Shown here in pieces: positions 44,440 to 51,594 of a DNA stretch of 51,625 nucleotides. Numbering within the stretch: the stretch's first letter is position 1; every line of letters begins with the position of its first letter. Under the pieces are notes generated by a model. It searched no databases and was not told where the DNA came from. It was given only the letters and a program-made list of their open reading frames with translations. The position numbers and the translations under genes were made by a program. The stretch is from an uncultured Lachnospiraceae bacterium (GTDB taxonomy: Bacteria; Bacillota; Clostridia; Lachnospirales; Lachnospiraceae): positions 1-51,625 of the forward strand of contig CAKRSV010000015.1 of NCBI GenBank assembly GCA_934401915.1, written 5' to 3'.

Positions 44440-44940
44440 CTAATAAGTTACCGAATTCTGCCGTCTATAGGTTTCATTATCCTTCCAGCTTAACTCCATC
44501 TCTATCTGTGCCAGCTTTTTCTTCCATTCTTTGACCTTCTCTTCCTCCCCGGCAGCCGCTTTTATCTGCTGTTCGAGCTGCTTCTTTTCCTCCTTCAGTT
44601 TTTCAATCTCCCGGTCTACCTTATCAGTATTGGTCGTACACTTCTCTGCCTTTTTCCCAGGCTCATCTGCTTCTTTTCCTGGTTTTATTTCCCGCTTCCA
44701 ATCATCGTACACAACTCTTGGATTACCATTTTCATCCTTGCCAAGATAGTAGAGTCCACTTGGTTTGCTGCCGGATTTTTCACTGCTGATGTATTCGTCT
44801 TTGTAGGCTAATGCGTCTTTCTTTTGCAGGGTTTCCTCCAGTTCTGCCAAAACTTCTTTTCCCCTATCCGGTATTTTCTGTACACCCTGCCAATCCTCCC
44901 TGGCATAAGCCCTGTCACATCCACTTAGTTCCATTGCCAT
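44440..44940 (-). CDS. Coiled-coil protein of unknown function
   Basis: A 166-residue hydrophilic protein with AAGGAGG ahead of the ATG. Residues about 10-60 have DRAYAREDWQGVQKIPDRGK; a middle part GLYYLGKDENGNPRVVYDDW is followed by a Lys/Glu-rich helix (about 105-155; EIEKLKEEKKQLEQQIKAAA) likely to form a coiled coil. It loosely recalls uncharacterised Lachnospiraceae proteins such as the DUF6033 group, but usually these are longer, so an N-terminal loss is possible. The upstream 50 bases hold, in another frame, VTNKQMQELFMA and a stop, which may be the end of another lost gene. Confidence 0.55.
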   Translation of the reverse strand: MAMELSGCDRAYAREDWQGVQKIPDRGKEVLAELEETLQKKDALAYKDEYISSEKSGSKPSGLYYLGKDENGNPRVVYDDWKREIKPGKEADEPGKKAEKCTTNTDKVDREIEKLKEEKKQLEQQIKAAAGEEEKVKEWKKKLAQIEMELSWKDNETYRRQNSVTY

Positions 44941-45005
44941 AAACTTTCCTCCTTATCTTCATGCCATAAACAGTTCCTGCATCTGCTTATTCGTCACTCC
45001 CACCG

Positions 45006-46331
45006 CTACTTTAAATAAGTTTGCTCTGAAATGCTTTCTGCATGCTGCGGAATGATAAGAAGGATACTTATCTCAAACACGTTTTCTTCTGCCTTTATCT
45101 CCATCGTCCCCTGATATTTCTCTGCCACCGCATTTATATTGGCAAGTCCTGTCCCCTTGCGGATGCTTTTTTCTCCCCTGTAGCTGTTCCTTATAGCAAG
45201 AAACAGGAAATCCCCCTGCACGTTTCCCGTAATCTGAATATATCGGCGTTTGGTAAGAGGGATTTGCCTGCACGCCGTAATGGCATTATCCAAAGCATTT
45301 GAAAAAATAATACAAAAGTCAATATCGGCAATTTCACAGGGATATGGAACCATAAGCGAACATTTCACCTCTATCTTGCTATCTTGTGCCATGCCCAATT
45401 TATTTCCAATTAAGATATCCAGCACCGGATTGTTCGTACTTACCGGAAATGACATATCTGCTGTCAGATTTTCCATCCCCTGCATATACTGCAATGCTTC
45501 CTGTGTGTTGCCATTTTCTACCAGTTCCCGGACAATTACCAGATGATTTTTCACATCATGGCGAAATGCTTTTGTCCTCTCATAACGGATTTTTGCCTCC
45601 TCTACATACTGCTTCAGAGAATGTTTTTCCAGTTCCAGTAAGGACAGCTCCTTATTCCGTTCAAAAGTCTCCACCAGCCTTTTATAAACAAACATCATAC
45701 AAAACAGACTGGCTATCCCGAATAATTGTATGGTTAACACAGGCAGTGGATTTGCATCCGTCAGCTTACCGTCCATCCCTGTTACAATCGTATCTCCATA
45801 ACTGTTAAAATCAATATATTCACCAACGCCGCCAACCAATAAACTTGGAATCAAAAGAAGCAGTCCATATTTTGTCCCCATTGTTTTTTCACAGGAAAAT
45901 TTCTTATCGATGACCAGATAACACAAAACAGACATAAGAAGTGCTGCCAGACTGCTCATTACCATGAGCACAAAGCCGCTTATCTGCGGATTCTTTGGTA
46001 AAACAAAAGATGCTAATATATAAGAAAATGAATGGGAAATGCCATAGCACAAATGCATGATTGCAACCGCCACAATAGCATATAGAATGATGAGGACACT
46101 GCGCGTCCTGCTTCTATAAAATCCTTCTGCCACCAGAAGCAGTACATATAAAAGTAAATTTATCCCGCCATTTGCCGGCGAAAACAGCATAACTGCCATT
46201 CCCAGAAATACAAACAGAAAATAGGAAAGCATCCCTGCTTTCTTCTGGAGGAATCTGTTATAGAAATGAAAAACGGTCAACATTTCAATGCTTCCCATCA
46301 CGTACACATTAAAAATATCCAGTCCATTCAT
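45006..46331 (-). CDS. GHKL sensor kinase, AgrC-like
   Basis: A 441-residue membrane kinase: six helices over residues 1-215, a coiled coil (KRLVETFERNKELSLLELEK), the phosphoacceptor segment TKAFRHDVKNHLVIVRELVE (His in RHDVKNH, typical of the AgrC/HPK10 group) and a GHKL ATPase (IIFSNALDNAITACRQIP; KGTGLANINAVAEKYQGTM). AgrC-type kinases sense cyclic peptides. Four bases separate it from the LytTR regulator gene upstream, so they form a pair. No AgrB or AgrD is present in the window, so the peptide source is unknown. Confidence 0.92.
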   Translation of the reverse strand: MNGLDIFNVYVMGSIEMLTVFHFYNRFLQKKAGMLSYFLFVFLGMAVMLFSPANGGINLLLYVLLLVAEGFYRSRTRSVLIILYAIVAVAIMHLCYGISHSFSYILASFVLPKNPQISGFVLMVMSSLAALLMSVLCYLVIDKKFSCEKTMGTKYGLLLLIPSLLVGGVGEYIDFNSYGDTIVTGMDGKLTDANPLPVLTIQLFGIASLFCMMFVYKRLVETFERNKELSLLELEKHSLKQYVEEAKIRYERTKAFRHDVKNHLVIVRELVENGNTQEALQYMQGMENLTADMSFPVSTNNPVLDILIGNKLGMAQDSKIEVKCSLMVPYPCEIADIDFCIIFSNALDNAITACRQIPLTKRRYIQITGNVQGDFLFLAIRNSYRGEKSIRKGTGLANINAVAEKYQGTMEIKAEENVFEISILLIIPQHAESISEQTYLK

Positions 46332-46335
46332 TCTT

Positions 46336-47046
46336 TTACGTTCTCCATTCCTTCATATAATTTAAAATAACGCCTGAAAACTCCTTCCCCCGCAAACGCG
46401 ATACCGGTATGGCTTTGCCGTTTATCATATATGCCATTCCGTTTTTATAACTTTTCAGATAATTTAAATTAATCAAATAACTTCTATGACATTTATAGAA
46501 ACGACTGTCCAGCTTAGTCTCCAGCCTCTCCAATCTGTCATAATAATCGATAACTTCCCCTGTCTTCAGATGCAGATATATTTTTTTGTCTATAATCTCA
46601 CAAAAAATAATATCGCCAAAAGGAACCAGACTACTTTCATATCCCCTTTGCACAAGCAGGCTTGCTGCCCTCTCTTCCTGCATGGAGGCAAATAACCGCT
46701 CCATTGTTTTCACAAAAGCCTCTTCTTTCATCGGTTTTAACAAATAGTCGTACGGCTGAACCGAAAAGGCTTCAAATACCATTTCCCTTAGTACCGTAAT
46801 AAAAATCAGGTATCCCCTGAAATTTCGGTTGCGCAGTCTCCTGGCTGTTTCCATGCCATCTATCCCGTCCATCTGAATGTCCAAAAATAAAATATCGATA
46901 TTCGGCTGATAATCCAGTAATTCCTCTCCACTCCTAAATACGATAACCTTTACTTCTACCTTTTTCCTTTGGAAAAATCCCACTGCCAGCCCTTTTAGCT
47001 TATCTAATATGTACTTTTCATCATCACAGATTGCAATCGTTATCAC
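46336..47046 (-). CDS. LytTR-family response regulator, AgrA-like
   Basis: A 236-residue regulator with a GTG start (AGAGG upstream). Receiver (1-120): CDD at the start, phosphoacceptor Asp in DILFLDIQMDGIDGME, YDYLLKPMKEEAF carrying the conserved Lys. LytTR DNA-binding domain (about 140-236): IIDKKIYLHLKTGEVIDYYD, KLDSRFYKCHRSYLINLNYL and GKAIPVSRLRGKEFS. Binds direct repeats near promoters in this family; a matching ACAGTTAAG occurs at 47650-47658 ahead of the operon, consistent with self-regulation. Confidence 0.93.
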   Translation of the reverse strand: MITIAICDDEKYILDKLKGLAVGFFQRKKVEVKVIVFRSGEELLDYQPNIDILFLDIQMDGIDGMETARRLRNRNFRGYLIFITVLREMVFEAFSVQPYDYLLKPMKEEAFVKTMERLFASMQEERAASLLVQRGYESSLVPFGDIIFCEIIDKKIYLHLKTGEVIDYYDRLERLETKLDSRFYKCHRSYLINLNYLKSYKNGMAYMINGKAIPVSRLRGKEFSGVILNYMKEWRT

Positions 47047-47107
47047 TAAGTTACCTCTTTCCCCAAGCGTTTTATTCTAACATCTGTCTTAATGGGAAAC
47101 AAGGATT

Positions 47108-47580
47108 CTATCGTGAAATGTTACGGTAATGCTGTAAATGGATTCCAATGTGCCCTATTCCAAGAATAATGCCTGCAATCAGCATCCAGATTACCTTTCC
47201 GTATATGCCAAGCAGGAGAAATGCAAGGACCGGCAAAGTGGCTCCGGCTAAAGGAATCCCTAACAGACTGCTGTAGAAATCTTCCAGTCTGCGCTCACTC
47301 CTAAAATACCGTATCCACCAGACCTCATACAGCACCATCAGGAAAAAAGCCGCTGCCAGCCACAGCGACCAGACTGAGAATCCCTGCCAGTTGAAATCAG
47401 AAAACAGAAGGGCACAGCAGGTCGTCAGCACCTCTCCCACTCGCTCTAACATACTAAGGCATTTATTTCCCCATCTGCGCTATAACCCCTGGGTTGCTTT
47501 TTCGTCCATATTAAATTAGGAACCATTAGCATGACTAAAAATAATAATCCGATATAGGAAAATCCAAAATGTCCTAACAT
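47108..47580 (-). pseudogene. Small membrane protein gene with a one-base frameshift
   Basis: Two frames together make one protein of about 155 residues. The first, from ATG 47580, reads MLGHFGFSYIGLLFLVMLMV then PNLIWTKKQPRGYSADGE and stops at TAG near 47450. The second reads MLERVGEVLTTCCALLFSDF and three further helices, ending IILGIGHIGIHLQHYRN. I recall a single-frame clostridial membrane protein with exactly this order. Adding one A in the GGGGAAATAAATG stretch near 47470 restores one frame (...GENKCLSMLERVGE). It is first in line before the AgrA/AgrC-like genes. Function unknown; a sequencing error is an alternative explanation. Confidence 0.72.
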
Positions 47581-47621
47581 CTATGTTCTCTCTTTCTTTT
47601 GATGCTGATTTTTCTGTTGTC

Positions 47622-47658
47622 TGTCAACCGTCCGCCTCTCTATGTGCGGCTTAACTGT
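47622..47658 (-). promoter_or_regulatory. LytTR-like site and -35 ahead of the AgrAC-like operon
   Basis: Minus strand ACAGTTAAG (47658-47650) is identical to the half-site known for AgrA-type LytTR domains, and a second, weaker copy ACGGTTGAC (47631-47623) overlaps a perfect -35 TTGACA (47627-47622). The -10 at the right distance is poor (CATCAA), as expected for an activator-dependent promoter. The spacing of the two half-sites (27 bp) is longer than the classical 21. Confidence 0.45.
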
Positions 47659-47933
47659 GGAGTTTTTCTGTTGCTCCCCAACCTGCCAGCCTCCGAACCG
47701 GCTAAAATGTCAGATTTTTAAGGTGTCAGCACACCCCGATAGATTATATCTATCTTTATAATATATAAAATGTTATACTATACAATTTTCTAAGCCTTCA
47801 TAGCTGTTTCTAATGTAAGTACATATTACTAGTTTGAAGTCGTTTACGTATCACGTGTGTACATAGTGATTGTCGGAGAATTTCGACTTAGAAATTATCA
47901 TTCCATTTTTCTACTTAAACTAACATATCACAT
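47659..47933. other. AT-rich intergenic region at the island edge
   Basis: 275 bases without a gene between the TIR-TPR stop codon and the LytTR-like site. It contains a perfect 17-nt palindrome (47738-47754, GATAGATTATATCTATC), a small hairpin GGTGT / ACACC (47721-47735) followed on the minus strand by an A/T run, and several -10-like TATAAT/TATTAT sequences. The palindrome could be a repressor site; the hairpin may end the TIR transcript. Confidence 0.4.
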
Positions 47934-49907
47934 TTAATAACTATTCGTTGTATCTATTAAATTTAATAAATAAGATACGGTTTCCTTATGACTATCCAGT
48001 GCCACATTTTCTATTCTATATTTATTTATTCGTCCATCAGAAAAATGTGTGTATTCATACTCTAAAATATCAAATCCATAATCTAATTCTTCCGCATGTA
48101 ATTCCTCATTAAAATTACAGTTTAATTCAAAAGCAACCGTATGCCATTTCTGTGCCTGATTCATTTCTCCTTCTTTAAATAGTAAAATTGAAATCAAATT
48201 ATATAGCAATGCATATTGATGTCTTTCTACATTTTTATTTTTTTCAAGAGTCTTTATATTCTCTTCTATTTCCAATATTATCTTTCTACGCTCTAGTCCC
48301 TTTTTTTCATTAAGATACCCCCTTAAAAAGAATGCTGGTATATATTCTTCATTACTTTTTATAGCCTTATCACAAAAATCAAATGCAGATTCAATGCGAC
48401 CTTCTCGTAGTTCCAACAATGCCAATGAAAGCAGTACCATATCATTATCTGGCATAACATCATCTACTGATTTCAAATATCTATAAGCATCTGCATATAC
48501 TCCCTCGTTTCGTCTTAAAAAATTGCCCATATTAAACATTGCCGATGGTGATTCTGGTTTTTTCTCCAAAATAATCTTATATAAAATACCCGCAACTTTT
48601 TTTGATATTTTTTCCTCTTCCAAAATCAATGCCACATTCGTAATAAAATCCGTAAATTCATGTGGTTTACACAACATACGCAAATCCAGCTCTAATGCAA
48701 CATTAATATCAATTTTTTCCATTAAAAGAGCATAATTGCTCTGTGCAATACTATAGTTAGGATTTATTGCAAGGCACCTTTCATATATACTACGCGACAT
48801 TTCAACTTCGCCCAGATATTTGTCATACAACAATGCTAGATTATTTAATGCTTGATAATAGTGTGGATTAATCTGTATTGCTCGATAATAAGCATTTAAA
48901 GCCGCTTCGATTTTGTCTAATACTTCATACGCCAACCCCATATTATTATATATTGTAGCATCTTGATTATTACTTAATTTACCAGCTTGTTTAAAGCACT
49001 CTAATGCTTGTTCCATCACTTGGATTCGTTGTGTAGTATCTTTCATCTTTGCTTTCCGAAACAAAAACATTCCTTTTGACTTCCAAACATTTATTCTATC
49101 CTGCAACGATAAATCTGATTGTTTTTCTAAAAATGTAAATACCTTTTCATCAAACGATACTTTTTCCGGATATTTTAAAGATAGGTCAAGTAATCTCATA
49201 TATGCTATTATATACGTTTTATTAATATCAATAGATTGATTAAGGAAAAAAACAGCTCCTTGAATATAACCTTGCTTTTCATACGATAGAGCCTTGTAAT
49301 AATTATATATTGCATTAGCTGGTGCAAATTCTAAATATTCAACAAAACCTTTTTCTCTTTCATAAAAATCTGTCTTTTCCAAAATTCTATCTAATTCTGA
49401 AATATAGCTATCCGGTGTATAATTCAAATACGTTAATAACTGTCTTACCCCATTTTTAGAAATAATTTCATTAAAAGATAGATATTTCTCACTAAGCATA
49501 TTCGCAAGTGAGTTCATTACATCTGAAAACTCAATTTTTTCTAATTCATCACTTAACCAGGCGATTTGATTTACACTCTTTATTGGTAAACTATCTATCA
49601 CCTCACTAATCAATTCTTCAATTTGAATATTTTCTTCCAAATAAATAACAATTGTCTTCTCTGATTGTTCCACTAATTTTGATAATTCATATAAGCAAAA
49701 TGGCGAATCAAAATATTCCTTACTCAACATCAATAAATTCATATCCATCTTTGCCATATCACTCATAAATTGATATATATTATCTTTAACCTTAAGTTCC
49801 GTTTCATAACTTGTTATCTTTATCCCTATTGAAGATAATACTGATTCAATTTTATTTAATTTTTCTTTGTTTTTTGAATTATATGAAACTCCTATCTTTT
49901 TTATCAT
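47934..49907 (-). CDS. TIR-domain protein with TPR repeats (ThsB-like defence signalling enzyme)
   Basis: A 657-residue protein started at the ATG at 49907 (product MIKKIGVSYNSKNKEK; GGTGG upstream; in-frame starts up to 49928 are possible). Residues 1-125 form a TIR domain: beta-A KKIGVSY, MDMNLLMLSKEYFDSPFCLY with the FCLYEL motif whose Glu74 is the expected NAD-cleaving residue. From about 180 to the end helical repeats run, clearest at about 318-400 as canonical TPRs (YNNMGLAYEVLDKIEAALNA, ALNNLALLYDKY, RCLAINPNYSIA). TIR enzymes in bacterial defence make nucleotide signals from NAD+ after phage attack; TPRs usually bind peptides or proteins and could be the sensor. It begins 27 bases behind the Macro-domain gene, so it pairs with it. 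Very AT-rich compared with the left half of the window. Confidence 0.85.
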   Translation of the reverse strand: MIKKIGVSYNSKNKEKLNKIESVLSSIGIKITSYETELKVKDNIYQFMSDMAKMDMNLLMLSKEYFDSPFCLYELSKLVEQSEKTIVIYLEENIQIEELISEVIDSLPIKSVNQIAWLSDELEKIEFSDVMNSLANMLSEKYLSFNEIISKNGVRQLLTYLNYTPDSYISELDRILEKTDFYEREKGFVEYLEFAPANAIYNYYKALSYEKQGYIQGAVFFLNQSIDINKTYIIAYMRLLDLSLKYPEKVSFDEKVFTFLEKQSDLSLQDRINVWKSKGMFLFRKAKMKDTTQRIQVMEQALECFKQAGKLSNNQDATIYNNMGLAYEVLDKIEAALNAYYRAIQINPHYYQALNNLALLYDKYLGEVEMSRSIYERCLAINPNYSIAQSNYALLMEKIDINVALELDLRMLCKPHEFTDFITNVALILEEEKISKKVAGILYKIILEKKPESPSAMFNMGNFLRRNEGVYADAYRYLKSVDDVMPDNDMVLLSLALLELREGRIESAFDFCDKAIKSNEEYIPAFFLRGYLNEKKGLERRKIILEIEENIKTLEKNKNVERHQYALLYNLISILLFKEGEMNQAQKWHTVAFELNCNFNEELHAEELDYGFDILEYEYTHFSDGRINKYRIENVALDSHKETVSYLLNLIDTTNSY

Positions 49908-49934
49908 TGTCCATCCCACCATATACAATTATAT

Positions 49935-50816
49935 CTATAGTCCTGTTATTCTTATGCTATCTTTAGTGCTATCTCTAATCACAATATATAAATCACAATT
50001 TATAAGTTTCCTATTCAATTTGATAAGTTTTACAAGATATTCTAATATATCACGTTCTTCTTTTTTAGTATTCGCGGCACCTGCTCCAATCAATGGAACA
50101 AACAATGGTCTCCCCTGTGAACGTTTATTGTTATAAACCAACATTCTTATCAGTGCTAATACATAATCTTCATCTTCTGTATGTGCATGCAAATCTCTGT
50201 CAAACTCTGTAAGTCCTAAAAAGAAATATGTAATACCGACTTCCCCTGGAATCTCCACCACTGTTCCTACCTCATATCTTTTTAAGTTTCCTTTTCTTTT
50301 ATTTCGAATACTTATAGTCTCATATTTATTCTTATTACTAGTAAGTATTGTTTGTATTTTATCGTTCAATTTCTCTTGTGTATATATATGGTTGGAATAC
50401 AACTTATCCATAGCAATTCCATGTAATGTCCTTCTTGAAATCAAATCATCATCTATAATTGTGTCAAAACATCTATTTACAGGTATAATTATGTTTTTTT
50501 CTTCAATGTGCTCTCCACTACAACAAGAAAATATATCACCATATTGTACGTACACTCCATGCCCATTGCCGACATCTAATATTTGATATCTTTTTTTATT
50601 GTAAACATATATACAACTTACTACAAACACAATCACCCAAATTCCTAGCAAAATACAGCAGCTAACAACAATTCTCTTTATCAATGTTATCTCAGCATAA
50701 AATATATCACTTAGCGGTACAAACGTTCCTATAAAACCTAATAATGCATAAATTATTCCAGTATATTTAACAGAAAGTGCTACAATATATCGTATATTCA
50801 ACCAAATCCTTTTCAT
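49935..50816 (-). CDS. Two-TM protein with ThsA-type Macro domain (DUF6430)
   Basis: A 293-residue protein started at the ATG at 50816 with GGAGG five bases upstream. Two N-terminal helices (about 11-34, IVALSVKYTGIIYALLGFIG; about 47-72, VSCCILLGIWVIVFVVSCIY) anchor it. The rest matches, as I recall it, the Macro-like domain first named DUF6430: ILDVGNGHGVYVQYGDIF, IIIPVNRCFDTIIDDDLISR, GITYFFLGLTEFDR and the glycine loop FVPLIGAGAANTKKE. In type II Thoeris the effector ThsA has precisely this plan, and its Macro domain binds the TIR-made signal (histidine-ADP-ribose) before acting at the membrane. It lies between a toxin-antitoxin pair (33 bases) and the TIR-TPR gene (27 bases). Confidence 0.8.
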   Translation of the reverse strand: MKRIWLNIRYIVALSVKYTGIIYALLGFIGTFVPLSDIFYAEITLIKRIVVSCCILLGIWVIVFVVSCIYVYNKKRYQILDVGNGHGVYVQYGDIFSCCSGEHIEEKNIIIPVNRCFDTIIDDDLISRRTLHGIAMDKLYSNHIYTQEKLNDKIQTILTSNKNKYETISIRNKRKGNLKRYEVGTVVEIPGEVGITYFFLGLTEFDRDLHAHTEDEDYVLALIRMLVYNNKRSQGRPLFVPLIGAGAANTKKEERDILEYLVKLIKLNRKLINCDLYIVIRDSTKDSIRITGL

Positions 50817-50849
50817 ATACTCCTCCGTACATAACAAACCTATTTTTAT

Positions 50850-51146
50850 CTAAAATATTTGTGTAATATCCTGATATCGATTTACCCCCCGGTAAATCCC
50901 CACATACTCGTTACCAACCTTATACAACACCACATAATTCCCACAAATCACATACTTATAATCCGTCCGGAAACTGACTCTTTTAGCAAGTTCAGCTCCC
51001 ATATATGGAAATTGCTGTATATTCTCAAATCGAGTATATATCTCCTGAATGATTTTTACCGCCATTTCTTCATTGTCTTCGGCAATATACTCTTTAATAT
51101 TCTTTAAATCAGCTGCCACAATAGGATTAATCCGTAATTTCATCAT
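50850..51146 (-). CDS. RelE/ParE-family toxin
   Basis: A 98-residue protein of the RelE/ParE fold: KLRINPIVAADLKNIKEYIA (N-terminal strand and helix), a helix with YTRFENIQQFPYMGAELAKR, and the C-terminal strands YKYVICGNYVVLYKVGNEYV and GIYRGVNRYQDI. ParE members poison gyrase and RelE members cut mRNA on the ribosome; the sequence does not decide between them. The ATG pair at 51146 has AGGGG upstream, and the antitoxin stop is three bases ahead, so the two are coupled. Confidence 0.88.
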   Translation of the reverse strand: MMKLRINPIVAADLKNIKEYIAEDNEEMAVKIIQEIYTRFENIQQFPYMGAELAKRVSFRTDYKYVICGNYVVLYKVGNEYVGIYRGVNRYQDITQIF

Positions 51147-51149
51147 AAG

Positions 51150-51398
51150 TTATACCCCTACAGATTTCTTAAGTTCATCCAAACTCATCCAGGCACTTTC
51201 ATCCTTAACTGCTTCTTCTGCTTCCTGTAACTTCATGAGCAGTTTCTTTTCAGCCTTTTCACGTTCATAATCCTCAATATCCATAACCACAAACTTACCT
51301 CTGCCATTTTTAGTCAAAAACACAGGTTCTCCTACTTGGCAATTCTTCAATACTTCATTATAATTTCTTAAATCTGATACAGGTAATATATTAGGCAT
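51150..51398 (-). CDS. Phd/YefM-family antitoxin
   Basis: An 82-residue antitoxin. The N-terminal DNA-binding part reads NILPVSDLRNYNEVLKNCQ, then GEPVFLTKNGRGKFVVMDIE and DYEREKAE, the standard Phd/YefM pattern. A charged C-terminal helix (LQEAEEAVKDESAWMSLDEL) would cover the toxin. AAGGAA precedes the ATG. As first gene it should repress the operon through sites in the inverted repeat at 51450-51495, and its loss would free the toxin. Confidence 0.9.
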   Translation of the reverse strand: MPNILPVSDLRNYNEVLKNCQVGEPVFLTKNGRGKFVVMDIEDYEREKAEKKLLMKLQEAEEAVKDESAWMSLDELKKSVGV

Positions 51399-51442
51399 AA
51401 AATCAACTTCCTTTCTTAGATATCGTTTCTTTATTTACATAT

Positions 51443-51495
51443 ATTATACGAACAGAAGCTGTATAATTCAACGAAGAATTTTACAGCTTCTGTTC
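51443..51495 (-). promoter_or_regulatory. Toxin-antitoxin promoter within a 20-bp inverted repeat
   Basis: Minus-strand TTGAAT (51471-51466), 17 bp, TATAAT (51448-51443). A long inverted repeat (arms 51450-51469 and 51476-51495, 19 of 20 paired, 6-nt loop) covers the -35 and the spacer. Each arm holds ACAGAAGCTGT, itself partly symmetric, so the element supplies two copies of a likely antitoxin operator. There is no T run, which argues against a terminator. Confidence 0.6.
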
Positions 51496-51594
51496 AAAAT
51501 AATATATTCTATAGTTCATAAAGTAAATTTTTAAATTCCAGTTTTCCTGCGGGCATGCGGACGAAAAGTTGGACTGTGTAATGCCTGACACGTT

